Of a DNA stretch of 64,000 bases, positions 47,469 to 55,227 are shown in pieces. The notes below the pieces were generated by a model. That model worked only from the letters and a program-made list of their open reading frames with translations, made no database searches and was not told where the DNA came from. The first letter of the stretch is position 1; each line of letters opens with the position of its first letter. This stretch comes from Microbacterium sp. SORGH_AS_0969 (GTDB lineage: Bacteria > Actinomycetota > Actinomycetes > Actinomycetales > Microbacteriaceae), in NCBI RefSeq assembly GCF_030818255.1, contig NZ_JAUTAG010000001.1:62001-126000 (forward strand), given 5' to 3'. The position numbers and the translations under genes were made by a program.

Positions 47469-48539
47469 TCAGAACGCGTAACGAACGCGGCAGTACGGCA
47501 GCCTCTCGGCGATGAGTCCCGTCAGCGCGGCGACGCTCTGCGCTTTCAGCGGATGGCGGTACCGGACGTTGACGGCACCGTTCTGCGATCGCTTCTCTTC
47601 TTGCAGCCGCGGCGTCCACAGAAGCTCTTCACCTCTCGGATGCCAGCCGAGGTTGACCTGGTGCAGGCCCTCGTTGTGTGTGAGGAAGATCACCTCGCAC
47701 GCGAGCTGCGCCTTGGCGCGCGGGTGCAGAGTGGCATCGATCTCGTCGAGGAGTTCTCGCCAATCGGTGAGCCACGTCGGGGTGAGGATCACCGGCGAGA
47801 AGTTCACGTGGACCTCGAACCCCGCGTCGACGAAATCGTTGATCGCGGCGATGCGCTCCGAGATCGGCGACGTGCGGAGGTCGGTGACCTTCGCCGTCGC
47901 CGTCGGCATGAGCGAGAAACGGATTCGCGTGCGTCCCGCCGGATCCCACTCGAGGAGGTCACGGTTGACGAACTTGGTCGCAAAGGACGCCTTCGCCGTG
48001 GGCATCATGCGGAACAGATCGCACACGTCGCGGACGTTCTCGCTGATCATCGCGTCGACGGAGCAATCGCCGTTCTCTCCGATGTCGTAGACCCACGCCT
48101 CGGGGTCGCACTGGTTGGGATCCGTCTTGGGTCCGCGCGCAGCGACATGGCGGGCGAGGTGCTTCGTGATCTGCTCGATGTTCGCGAAGACGGTGATCGG
48201 GTTGCTGTAACCCTTCCGTCGCGGCACGTAGCAGTAGCTGCAGGCCATGGCGCAGCCGTTCGACAGAGATGGAGCGATGAAGTCGGCCGACCGGCCGTTG
48301 ACCCGGGTGGCCACGCTCTTCTTCACCCCCAGGACGAGCGCCTCGGTCTTGATACGCACCCACCGAGCGACGTTCGTCTCGTCGCCGTGGACCTCGGGGA
48401 TCTGCCAGTGCGAGGCGATCGGAACGATGTCGGCGTCGGGCCACCGCGCGACGATCTCGCGCCCGCGTTCGAGCTCGAGCGCCGCGTCTTCCGCGTAGAT
48501 GCGGGTGACGCGCAGCAGATCCTCTCGAGCGACGGCCAT
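47469..48539 (-). CDS. Spore photoproduct lyase family radical SAM protein
   Basis: The 356-residue protein carries the radical SAM cluster motif CAMACSYC (Cys96, Cys100, Cys103), in the context SNGCAMACSYCYVPRRKGY that is typical of the Spl family. True SplB splits thymine photoproducts in spores; actinobacterial homologues of non-sporulating species have no proven substrate, though DNA repair is plausible. The neighbouring Fpg-type glycosylase gene lies upstream on the same strand, ending nine bases before this start, so a repair theme and shared transcript are likely. An upstream N-terminal cysteine (C-terminal Cys in YCRVRYAF) may also be relevant. Confidence 0.85.
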   Translation of the reverse strand: MAVAREDLLRVTRIYAEDAALELERGREIVARWPDADIVPIASHWQIPEVHGDETNVARWVRIKTEALVLGVKKSVATRVNGRSADFIAPSLSNGCAMACSYCYVPRRKGYSNPITVFANIEQITKHLARHVAARGPKTDPNQCDPEAWVYDIGENGDCSVDAMISENVRDVCDLFRMMPTAKASFATKFVNRDLLEWDPAGRTRIRFSLMPTATAKVTDLRTSPISERIAAINDFVDAGFEVHVNFSPVILTPTWLTDWRELLDEIDATLHPRAKAQLACEVIFLTHNEGLHQVNLGWHPRGEELLWTPRLQEEKRSQNGAVNVRYRHPLKAQSVAALTGLIAERLPYCRVRYAF

Positions 48540-48548
48540 CGTCCCGTT

Positions 48549-49373
48549 CTACTCCGGGGTTCCGACATCGGTGCCCGACGGCATCGGCTGGCAGCGCGGG
48601 CACCACCAGGTGCGGCGCTGCTCGGGGTCGCCCGCGACCTCCTCGCGCACGTGCACGCGCGTCCCGCAACGCAGACGCGGTCGACCCGCGCGGCCCACCA
48701 CCCAGTGCGACCGTCCCTTGCCCCGGTCTCCCGTCGTCACCTGGTACATCCCCGGGATCGTCGCCGAGATCCGCAGACACCGCGCGGCCAGAGCGACCAG
48801 GGCGTCCAGATCCGTCGCCCCGATGGGAGCGAGGGGATGGATGCCACGCAGGAAGGCGAGCTCGTTGACCCACAGGTTGCCGAGGCCGGCGATCCGCGTC
48901 TGATCGAGCAGCGCGGCGACGAAAGGCCGAGCGGGCGAGAGCGACAACCGTCGCACCGCTTCGACGGCATCCCAGTCCTCTCGCAGCGGATCGGGACCGA
49001 GATACCCCACGGCGTCGGCCTCTCGCGCGGTCGGGAGGAGTTCGACCACGGGAAGATCGAGCCCCCAGAGCTCACGGCCGTCGTCGAGGCGGAGGCGTAC
49101 ACGGGCCTTGTCCCGCACGGCGGTGGGGAGAGCACGCCCCGCGCGGGTCAGCGTCCAGCTGCCCTGCATCCGCAGGTGCGTGTGCAGGGTGGTGCCGTCG
49201 TCGAACCGGGTCAGCAGGTGCTTGCCGTGCGTGTCGTACCCCTGGATCCGTCGGCCCGCGAGCGAGGTGCCGGCGGCAGGGCCCGAACGCAGTTCGCCGT
49301 CGCGCACGCGCTCCCCCGTCGTGGCCGCGTCGAAGCGCTGCCGTAGGCGATAGACGCTGTCGCCCTCCGGCAC
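48549..49373 (-). CDS. Fpg/Nei-family DNA glycosylase
   Basis: The 274-residue enzyme excises oxidised bases and nicks the site. It begins VPEGDSVYRLRQRFD: after removal of the first residue Pro is the catalytic nucleophile and Glu follows. A helix-two-turn-helix segment contains LLDQTRIAGLGNLWVNE, and a zinc finger near the C-terminus has RLRCGTRVHV and TWWCPRCQ. The PEGDSVY start is more like Nei than MutM, so endonuclease VIII-type activity is likelier. Start: GTG at 49371-49373, two bases after the stop of the FAD oxidoreductase. Confidence 0.92.
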   Translation of the reverse strand: MPEGDSVYRLRQRFDAATTGERVRDGELRSGPAAGTSLAGRRIQGYDTHGKHLLTRFDDGTTLHTHLRMQGSWTLTRAGRALPTAVRDKARVRLRLDDGRELWGLDLPVVELLPTAREADAVGYLGPDPLREDWDAVEAVRRLSLSPARPFVAALLDQTRIAGLGNLWVNELAFLRGIHPLAPIGATDLDALVALAARCLRISATIPGMYQVTTGDRGKGRSHWVVGRAGRPRLRCGTRVHVREEVAGDPEQRRTWWCPRCQPMPSGTDVGTPE

Positions 49374-49375
49374 GT

Positions 49376-50855
49376 CTACGCGGCCGAGACGATCTGGTCG
49401 TCGCGCGGCGCGAGATCCGGTCGCAACCGCGTGCCGAACTCGTGCCGCAGGGCGCTGAGCGCCGCCTGCCAGCCCGCGAGCCCGTGCACTCCCGGTCCGG
49501 GGACTCGTCGACGAGGAGCACAGGTACACCCCTCTGATCGGGGTGCGCCAGGGGTCGGGGCTGTAGACGGGGCGCCCGAGCAGCTGAGTGAACGTGGGGG
49601 CTCCGGCGGAGATGTCACCACCGGGGAAGTTGGGATTCCACGCCTCGATGTCTTCCGCGGTCCGCGAGGCCGACGCGAGGACGACGTCACGGAACCCGGG
49701 CGCGAATCGCTCGATCTGACGGACGATCGCCTCTTCGCGGTCGGCGGTGCTGCCCGACGGCACGTGCGTGTAGGCCCACAGGACGTGCTTTCCCTCCGGG
49801 GCGCGGCTGCGGTCGAACAGCGTCGGCTGGGCGGCGAGCACGTACGGCGCGTCGGGGAGACTCCCGCGGACCACCGCGTTCTCGGCCGCCGCGATCTCGG
49901 CCCGGGTGCCGCCGATGTGCACCGTACCCGCGCGGGCGATGTCGGCGTTCGCCCACGGCACGGGCTCGCTCAGCGCGAAGTCGACCTTGGCGACGCCGCC
50001 GCCGTAGCGGAACCTTTCGAGGGCACGACGGTAGGCCGCCGGCATCCGATCCCCCGCGAGGCGGACGAGCGCACGCGGCGTGGTGTCGAGCAGGACGGCA
50101 CGGGAGGGTGGGAGCTCGTCAAGCGAGGTGACCTCGACGTCGGCGTGCAGCATGCCGCCGTGCGCGCGGATGTCGGCGATCATCGCGTCGGCGATCGCCT
50201 GGCTGCCGCCGATCGGAATCGGCCACCCGCGACCGTGTCCGTAGGTCGCGAGCACAAGACCCGCCCCGCCCGCAGCCAGGCTCGGCTGCGAGAGGATCGT
50301 GTGCGCCGAGACGCCCGTGATGAGCGCCGGAGCGACCTCTTCGCGGAACCGTGTGTTCCACCAGGGGCCGCCCTGTTCGAGCGAGCGGATGCCGAAGAAG
50401 AACGCCGCGAGAGGGTCTCCGGGAATGCGCAACAGGGCATTGCCGGTGAAGTCGGCCACGCCGCGGAGATGATCGACCAGTGGACGCATCAGGCGCTCGT
50501 ACGCCGCTCCATCGACGCCGAGGGCGTCGGCTGCCCGCTCGAGGTCGCGGAAGGCGAGGCCGGCACGGCCCCCGTCGAGCGGGTGGGCGTACGACACCTC
50601 CGGCACGACCAGCGGCACCCGGCGATCGAGCCCGAACTCACGGAAGAACCACGACTCCAACGCGAGCGGGTGCACGGCCGAACCGACATCGTGGTGGAAG
50701 CCGGGGAGCGTCAGCTCGGCGGTGGAAGCCGCTCCCCCGAAGGTCGCAGAGCGCTCGTACACCGCCACCGACAGTCCCGCGCGGGCGAGGGTCACGGCGG
50801 CGGCGAGACCGTTCGGCCCCGAGCCGACGATGATCGCGTCGTAGTTCTCGCTCAT
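49376..50855 (-). CDS. FAD-dependent oxidoreductase (phytoene-desaturase-like), one-base frameshift near the C-terminus
   Basis: The protein starts MSENYDAIIVGSGPNGLAAA, a dinucleotide-binding fold, and follows the NAD(P)/FAD phytoene desaturase-like family for about 450 residues (ERSATFGGAAST, PIPIGGSQAIADAMIADI). In the current frame the end becomes Arg-rich after YLCSSSTSP; one base over it continues GPGVHGLAGWQAALSALRHE and stops at 49376. One surplus base in a GGGG run (plus strand, 49499-49502) explains it: 1480 bases become 492 codons plus stop. GPGVHG is the FAD-binding motif of this family, so the gene should be intact. Operon with SRPBCC and Fpg-type genes. Confidence 0.88.
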
Positions 50856-51355
50856 CGGTCGATCGGCTCCCGTTCGGCGGTCGACTCGTGACCGCGCGCC
50901 GCCGAACCACCGCTCGTCCCGGGCGCACCACCCTCGGCGAGGTAGGCGAGACGGTGAAGCGTCTCGGCGTTGCGCCATCGGGTGATGGCGTCGAAGACGA
51001 CGTCCGGAAGCAGCGTGGTCGGACCGGTGACGGGTTCCTCTTGCAGGCGGACGACGCACATGTCGCCGCGCGCCTTGACGTCGACCGCCACACGCGCGAT
51101 GCCGATCGGGCCCCCGTGCGGCTCGAGCACGGCACGCCGGGGCGGATCCCACACCCGCATGATGGTCGTGTCGTTGACCAGAGCGGGCCAGGATCCGAAG
51201 GAGTGATGAAGCGTCGACCCCTCGGCGGGCCACTCCTCCGCCACGTCGCGCATGCGCGAGGCGCCGACGACCCACAGCGGGTAGAGCCATCCGTTGGAGA
51301 GCACGCGGAAGACGTCCTCGGGAGCACAGCGCATCAGACGCACATTGCGGGCCAC
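50852..51355 (-). CDS. SRPBCC-family protein
   Basis: The 167-residue soluble protein starts MARNVRLMRCAPEDVFRVLS and matches the START/SRPBCC helix-grip fold: a strand, helix, VVGASRMRDVAEEWPAEGS, beta strands with RVAVDVKARGDMCVVRLQEE and a long C-terminal helix. It binds a hydrophobic ligand in other families. The stop overlaps the start of the FAD oxidoreductase (ATGA), so the two probably act on one pathway; the substrate is not visible. Confidence 0.85.
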   Translation of the reverse strand: MARNVRLMRCAPEDVFRVLSNGWLYPLWVVGASRMRDVAEEWPAEGSTLHHSFGSWPALVNDTTIMRVWDPPRRAVLEPHGGPIGIARVAVDVKARGDMCVVRLQEEPVTGPTTLLPDVVFDAITRWRNAETLHRLAYLAEGGAPGTSGGSAARGHESTAEREPIDR

Positions 51356-51452
51356 GGTCGCTCCTCCTCGTCGGTGGGATGTCCGTCCACGCTACGGCCC
51401 GGTCACGAGGCTCGTCGCGACGGTTGCGCTCAGGCGGATCGCCCGGTAACCG

Positions 51453-52628
51453 TCACGCCGCCGCCGGGAGCACGAACCACGCGCGCGTCCCGCCCTCCGG
51501 AGACGCGTCGAGGCCGATCGAGCCGTTATGCGCGTCGACGATGCGTTGGCAGGTCGCAAGCCCGATGCCGATTCCCGGCACGTCGGCACCGTGTCCACGC
51601 TGCATGGGCTCGAAGACGCGGTCGCGCATCTCGGGTTCGAGCGCCTCACCGTTGTCGTCCACGTTGATCCTCCACCCGTCGGGCAGTGTCTCGACCGTGA
51701 CGCGGATCCGCGGAACCCGCTCGGCGGCGACCGTGAACTTCACCGCGTTCGCGATGAGATTCTGCAGCAGTACCCGCAGGAGGGTGTCGTCGGCGCGGAC
51801 GAGGGTGGACGCGTCCACCGTCACCTCGGCCCCCGCGCTGACGAGGCTTCCGTCGAGGTCCTCCAGCACGGCGTCGACGGTGTCGGCCACGTCGACCTCG
51901 GTCACGCGAGGTCGCGTCCCACCCATTCGAGCGAAATCGAGCAGGTCGGTGACCATTGCGGTCATTCGTCCGGCGGCAGCCTCCGCGCGCGCGAGAGACT
52001 GCGCCGCCCGGGGCGCCTCCGCCATCTCGGGGCTGTCGGCGGCGAGTTCGATGAAGCCGGTCAGCGCCGTGAGCGGGTTGCGAAGGTCGTGGCTGACCTG
52101 GACCGCGAACTGCTCGAGCTGCGCGTTGGACTCCACCAGCTCACGCTGGATACGCCGCAGTTCGAGGACATCGATCACCTGGTGGGCGAGCAGGTCGAGG
52201 GCTCGGCTGCTGGCATCCGAAAGCTCTCCGACGACGTCGTCGAACACGCACAGCGTGCCGATCGCGACGCCCGCGGGCGTGATCAGCGGACTGGAGGCGT
52301 AGAACCGGACGTGGGCGATCTCGCCGGTGACGAAGGGATTCTGGGCGAAACGCCTGTCGAGCTGGGCGTCGGGGACGACCACGCGTCCCGGAGAGCTGAT
52401 CACGGCCGCGCACATCGAGTCCTCGCGGGAGCAGACAGCCGCCTGGATGCCGACAGCCGCGATCTGGTGCTGCATCCGGTCGTCGATGATGTTGATCACC
52501 GCGGTGGGAACGCCGCACATCGTGGCCGCGAGCTCGACGAGCCCCTGGAGATCGGGCTCCGACGGCTCCCCGATGAGCCGGTACTGCGCGATCGCCTCGC
52601 GTCGCGTCACATCATGCGCTGTGGACAC
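51453..52628 (-). CDS. GAF-domain histidine kinase with altered G1 box
   Basis: The 391-residue soluble kinase has an N-terminal GAF domain (about 25-160) with two cysteines in AAVCSRED and MCAAVI, a dimerisation helix with His180 in QVSHDLRNPL, and an ATPase domain with N box LIANAVKFT and G2 box GIGIGLATC. The G1 box, normally DxGxG, reads DDNGEALEPE and lacks the second glycine, so activity may be reduced or modified. No response regulator is adjacent. GAF cysteines may respond to redox or a gas ligand, but this is inference. Confidence 0.88.
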   Translation of the reverse strand: MSTAHDVTRREAIAQYRLIGEPSEPDLQGLVELAATMCGVPTAVINIIDDRMQHQIAAVGIQAAVCSREDSMCAAVISSPGRVVVPDAQLDRRFAQNPFVTGEIAHVRFYASSPLITPAGVAIGTLCVFDDVVGELSDASSRALDLLAHQVIDVLELRRIQRELVESNAQLEQFAVQVSHDLRNPLTALTGFIELAADSPEMAEAPRAAQSLARAEAAAGRMTAMVTDLLDFARMGGTRPRVTEVDVADTVDAVLEDLDGSLVSAGAEVTVDASTLVRADDTLLRVLLQNLIANAVKFTVAAERVPRIRVTVETLPDGWRINVDDNGEALEPEMRDRVFEPMQRGHGADVPGIGIGLATCQRIVDAHNGSIGLDASPEGGTRAWFVLPAAA

Positions 52629-52739
52629 GTCGTCCCCTCTTTGTGGTACTCCCCTCCCCCGAGCCTAGTGCGGTTACACCCCCTGCGGCCGGGGTGGAAG
52701 GGGGTCGCATCCGCCCCGACTCACGCGAAGAGTGACGAC

Positions 52740-52883
52740 ATGAGCACTCCGACCCCCTCCCCTCAGACGCCCACCGAACCCGGCACCCCGACAGCGCCCG
52801 AGCCCCTCGCTCCGAACCCCGCAGAGCCCACGGTGCCGCTCCCGCCCGAGACCGCCCCGGCTCCTTCCGGAGTCACGCGATGA
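52740..52883 (+). CDS. 47-residue Pro/Thr-rich protein
   Basis: The product begins MSTPTPSPQTPTEPGTPTAP and is almost entirely Pro, Thr, Ala, Glu and Ser, with no secondary structure expected. Its stop overlaps the start of the next small gene by four bases (ATGA), which is the main reason to think both are real. Function unknown. Confidence 0.5.
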   Translation: MSTPTPSPQTPTEPGTPTAPEPLAPNPAEPTVPLPPETAPAPSGVTR

Positions 52884-53023
52884 GCGGCGGGAAGAGCGAC
52901 GAGTCAGCCGGCGCTTTCGCCGAGGACGAGGCCGAAGCCGTCGGCACCGCGGAGATGGATGCCGACAACCCGGTCGAGGAAGACATGATCGAGGCCGTGG
53001 ACCCCGGCGGCAGCCCCGACTGA
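52880..53023 (+). CDS. 47-residue acidic protein
   Basis: The product begins MSGGKSDESAGAFAEDEAEA and ends EAVDPGGSPD; it is acidic and disordered. The coupled start and the perfect terminator hairpin 24 bases after its stop support a real two-gene transcription unit. It resembles in character the tiny acidic genes at 38644, 47097 and 47313. Function unknown. Confidence 0.55.
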   Translation: MSGGKSDESAGAFAEDEAEAVGTAEMDADNPVEEDMIEAVDPGGSPD

Positions 53024-53047
53024 CCTCGCGGAACGAACACCCCGCGG

Positions 53048-53092
53048 AACGACGAGGGGGCGACGCCATCGCGGCGTCGCCCCCTCGTCGTT
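53048..53092. terminator. Bidirectional terminator
   Basis: A perfect 20-base-pair stem (AACGACGAGGGGGCGACGCC and its complement) with a 5-base loop lies between the converging small genes and the mannosyltransferase gene. It is the longest perfect stem among the terminators in the window. Confidence 0.9.
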
Positions 53093-53100
53093 CGTTCAGG

Positions 53101-54423
53101 TCACGGGTTCCCGCGGGTCCAGAGCAGAAGGATCGCGACGACCTGCAGGACAAGGCACCCGACCAGGATCGCGGCACGGCGACGCGGGGTCGACGACCAG
53201 CGCTCGTCGGCCATCATCGGCGCCATCGGCATGAGCAGACGGAACGTGCTCTGCTGCGGAAGGAACACCGCGAGGATGTAGACCCCGTAACTGAACGCGT
53301 ACGACACGACCATGAGTCCGAGACGGCGGACCGGACGCGACCACATCAGCGCGACGAAGGCGACGATCAGGGCGATCACCAGCACGATGCCGACGACGCC
53401 GAGGTGCGTGCCCGCCTGGCGGAACCACGGCGTGAACGGCGTGAACGCGTCGTTGCCGACGTAGTCGAGCCACCAGCCGAGCTCGGTGCGGATGTAGGCG
53501 TTGTGGGTCCCGGTCACGTACTGCGCGATGTGGTTCCACGACAGACCGGCGATCGCGATGGTTCCGCCGGTGACCATGAGAGACGCCCACTCGCGGACGG
53601 GGAACGGATCCACGCGGCGACGGAAGAACCGCACCAGGAAGACGATCCCGAGAGCGAGCCCGAGGGCGAGGACACCCGGCCGCGTGTAGGCGGTGATGAG
53701 GCCGATGGGGAGGATCCAGAGGTACTTGCGCTTGATAGCGAGCAGCATCGCTCCGAACATCAGCGCCATGAACAGGCCCTCGCTGTACCCGATGACGAAG
53801 AGGAACGACATCGGCGCGAAGGAGAAGAACACGACCGCCCACCAGGCCGGCTGGGGCTTGGTGACGGTGCGCAGCAGGAGGAAGAGCAGCCAGGTGGCGC
53901 CGAGGCTCGCGCCGAGGCTGAGGAGCACCGCGATGGGCTGCCACCCGAGGCCCGTGGCATCCGAGAGAACCCGGACGAGTCCGGGGAAGACGGGCAGGAA
54001 CGCCCAGTTGTTGGGGAGGATGTCGCCCGACACGTTCATCGGGAGCGACATCGGGTACCCCTGCGCCGCGATCTGCCCGTAACGGTCGGCGTCCCAGCCG
54101 GTGAGGTAGTCGAAGAAGGTGCCGAGGCGCTCGCTGTCGGGACCGAAGCCCCAGCGGGCGGCCTTCGCGATCGAGTAGAAGCCCCAGAGGAATCCGAAGT
54201 TCACCGCGCGCGCGACGGCCCAGAGCAGCAGAACCCGGGTGAACGATCCGCGCTCCACGGGCACCGCGCCCTGCGGCGGACGCAGGACGTCTTCGCCGTA
54301 CTGCCGCAGTGCACGGCCGATGCGCGACCCGCGCAGGCGGTCGAGGCGACGGTATCGGCTCGGGCGCTCGATGACGCGCGAGGGACGCGTCGGGGAGGCA
54401 AGCTCGCTCGGCGGTGCGCTCAC
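53101..54423 (-). CDS. PIG-V-like membrane mannosyltransferase
   Basis: The 440-residue protein has about nine membrane helices and the GT-C fold signature of the PIG-V family: a large first periplasmic loop with LTGWDADRYGQIAAQGYP (the DAD-type catalytic aspartate region), then PNNWAFLPVFPGLVR. It should use a polyprenyl-phosphate mannose donor to elongate a membrane-linked glycan outside the cell. It is related in type to mycobacterial PimE. Start: GTG at 54421-54423 with GAAAGG upstream. A TACGAT box about 80 bases upstream may be its promoter. Confidence 0.8.
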   Translation of the reverse strand: MSAPPSELASPTRPSRVIERPSRYRRLDRLRGSRIGRALRQYGEDVLRPPQGAVPVERGSFTRVLLLWAVARAVNFGFLWGFYSIAKAARWGFGPDSERLGTFFDYLTGWDADRYGQIAAQGYPMSLPMNVSGDILPNNWAFLPVFPGLVRVLSDATGLGWQPIAVLLSLGASLGATWLLFLLLRTVTKPQPAWWAVVFFSFAPMSFLFVIGYSEGLFMALMFGAMLLAIKRKYLWILPIGLITAYTRPGVLALGLALGIVFLVRFFRRRVDPFPVREWASLMVTGGTIAIAGLSWNHIAQYVTGTHNAYIRTELGWWLDYVGNDAFTPFTPWFRQAGTHLGVVGIVLVIALIVAFVALMWSRPVRRLGLMVVSYAFSYGVYILAVFLPQQSTFRLLMPMAPMMADERWSSTPRRRAAILVGCLVLQVVAILLLWTRGNP

Positions 54424-54553
54424 TCGGAACCTTTCACAGAGGAAGATGTGGGCGAGTGACGACGGTGTCGGGCCCGGACAAGTGCAGTGAAGCCAGATCG
54501 TAGCGGATCAAACCGAACGTTCCATCCGGTTGACTTTCAGGAAAAGTCCCTGG

Positions 54554-54877
54554 TCAGTGGGTGTCGCTGACCAGCTTGAGGCCGACGACGCACCCGACGA
54601 GCCCCAGCACGAGCAGCACCTTGACCACCGAGAGCGCCTCAGCTCCCGTGGCCATGGCGAAGACGACCGTCAGGGCCGCACCGATTCCGACCCACACCGC
54701 GTACGCGGTGCCGGTGGGAATCTCGCGCATCGCGAAGGCGAGTCCGCCCATGGATGCCACGAGCGCGACGCCGAAGACCACGGTCGGCCAGAGCCTGGTG
54801 AAGCCCTCCGAGCGGCCGAGCGCGGTGGCCCAGACCGCCTCGAGGATTCCGGACACGATGAGGACGATCCACGACAT
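54554..54877 (-). CDS. Small multidrug resistance family exporter of the guanidinium (Gdx/SugE) type
   Basis: The 107-residue protein has four membrane helices. It starts MSWIVLIVSGILEAVWATAL with the essential Glu13 (first helix) and has GRSEGFTRLWPTVV and IPTGTAYAVWVGIGA, features of Gdx-type proteins that export guanidinium in exchange for protons, not of the broad-spectrum Qac type. Start: ATG at 54875-54877 behind AGGGAG. The upstream leader matches a guanidine-III riboswitch, which strongly supports the substrate. A single gene is present, consistent with homodimeric dual topology. Confidence 0.92.
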   Translation of the reverse strand: MSWIVLIVSGILEAVWATALGRSEGFTRLWPTVVFGVALVASMGGLAFAMREIPTGTAYAVWVGIGAALTVVFAMATGAEALSVVKVLLVLGLVGCVVGLKLVSDTH

Positions 54878-54889
54878 GGCTGTACTCCC

Positions 54890-54933
54890 TGGCCAGTCTT
54901 GTCGCGCTCCGGGTACTGATCCCTCGTCCGGGG
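54890..54933 (-). ncRNA. Guanidine-III (ykkC-III) riboswitch
   Basis: The minus strand just before the SMR gene reads CCCCGGACGAGGGATCAG, TACCCGGAGCGC and GACAAGACTGGCC in sequence. The blocks CCGGACGAGG, GTACCCGG and GACAAGAC match, in order and spacing, the conserved core of the guanidine-III class (recalled from the literature, not searched). The paired element GGGATCA with TGGCC closes the pseudoknot-type fold with a mismatch. The gene's ribosome binding site AGGGAG begins within a few bases of the 3' end, so guanidine binding should control translation initiation. Confidence 0.85.
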
Positions 54934-55042
54934 ACGCGATCGAGCGTCCTCCTCCTACGGTAGGGAACGCGCCTGGGCAGAGCCCGTGCGGGGCACCGGG
55001 GGTCGGCATCCGCTCGTCCGTGATGTGGGTTGCCGGAGCGGG

Positions 55043-55098
55043 GCGGGTCCTGCGCGGGGTGCGGGTGCGGGCGGGTCCTGCGCGGGGTGCGGGTGCGG
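55043..55098. repeat. Two tandem copies of a 28-base GC-rich repeat
   Basis: GCGGGTCCTGCGCGGGGTGC followed by GGGTGCGG occurs twice at a period of 28 bases. It directly precedes the 67-base hairpin element. Nothing suggests a protein or CRISPR function. Confidence 0.8.
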
Positions 55099-55104
55099 GC
55101 GGGC

Positions 55105-55171
55105 GCATAAACGCGATTCGCGCACGGAAACACGCTCTCCTCGCGTTTCTGTGCGCGAACGGCGTTTATGC
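55105..55171. repeat. 67-base hairpin element, copy A
   Basis: Ends are GCATAAACGC and its complement GCGTTTATGC. The inner arms (GATTCGCGCACGGAAACACG and the complement of CGTTCGCGCACAGAAACGCG) pair with four mismatches, leaving the 7-base loop CTCTCCT. Copies B (62164-62230) and C (62317-62383) have the same length, termini and loop size. It lies past the end of the CPBP-type gene, where it could also end transcription. Confidence 0.85.
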
Positions 55172-55227
55172 GCGAGGCGGCGGCTCTGCGGAGCCCGGCC
55201 GGGGCACCGACGGCACCTCCGCGCGCG

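Larger units (their letters stand above)
54934..55227. other. Intergenic region with tandem and inverted repeats
   Basis: This stretch holds no gene that I can support. From the left: about 110 bases without features, which presumably contain the promoter of the riboswitch transcript (no clear -10 seen); the 28-base tandem repeat; the 67-base hairpin element; then about 55 bases before the CPBP-type stop. Confidence 0.6.

Noticed and set aside
49374-51290. A 913-residue fusion of the FAD oxidoreductase and the Fpg glycosylase
   Set aside because: The fused frame arises only because a surplus base in a G4/C4 run removes the oxidoreductase stop; correcting it restores two genes with a two-base gap.
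55043-55098. Tandem repeat as a CRISPR or minisatellite
   Set aside because: Only two units directly joined, without spacers or cas genes.
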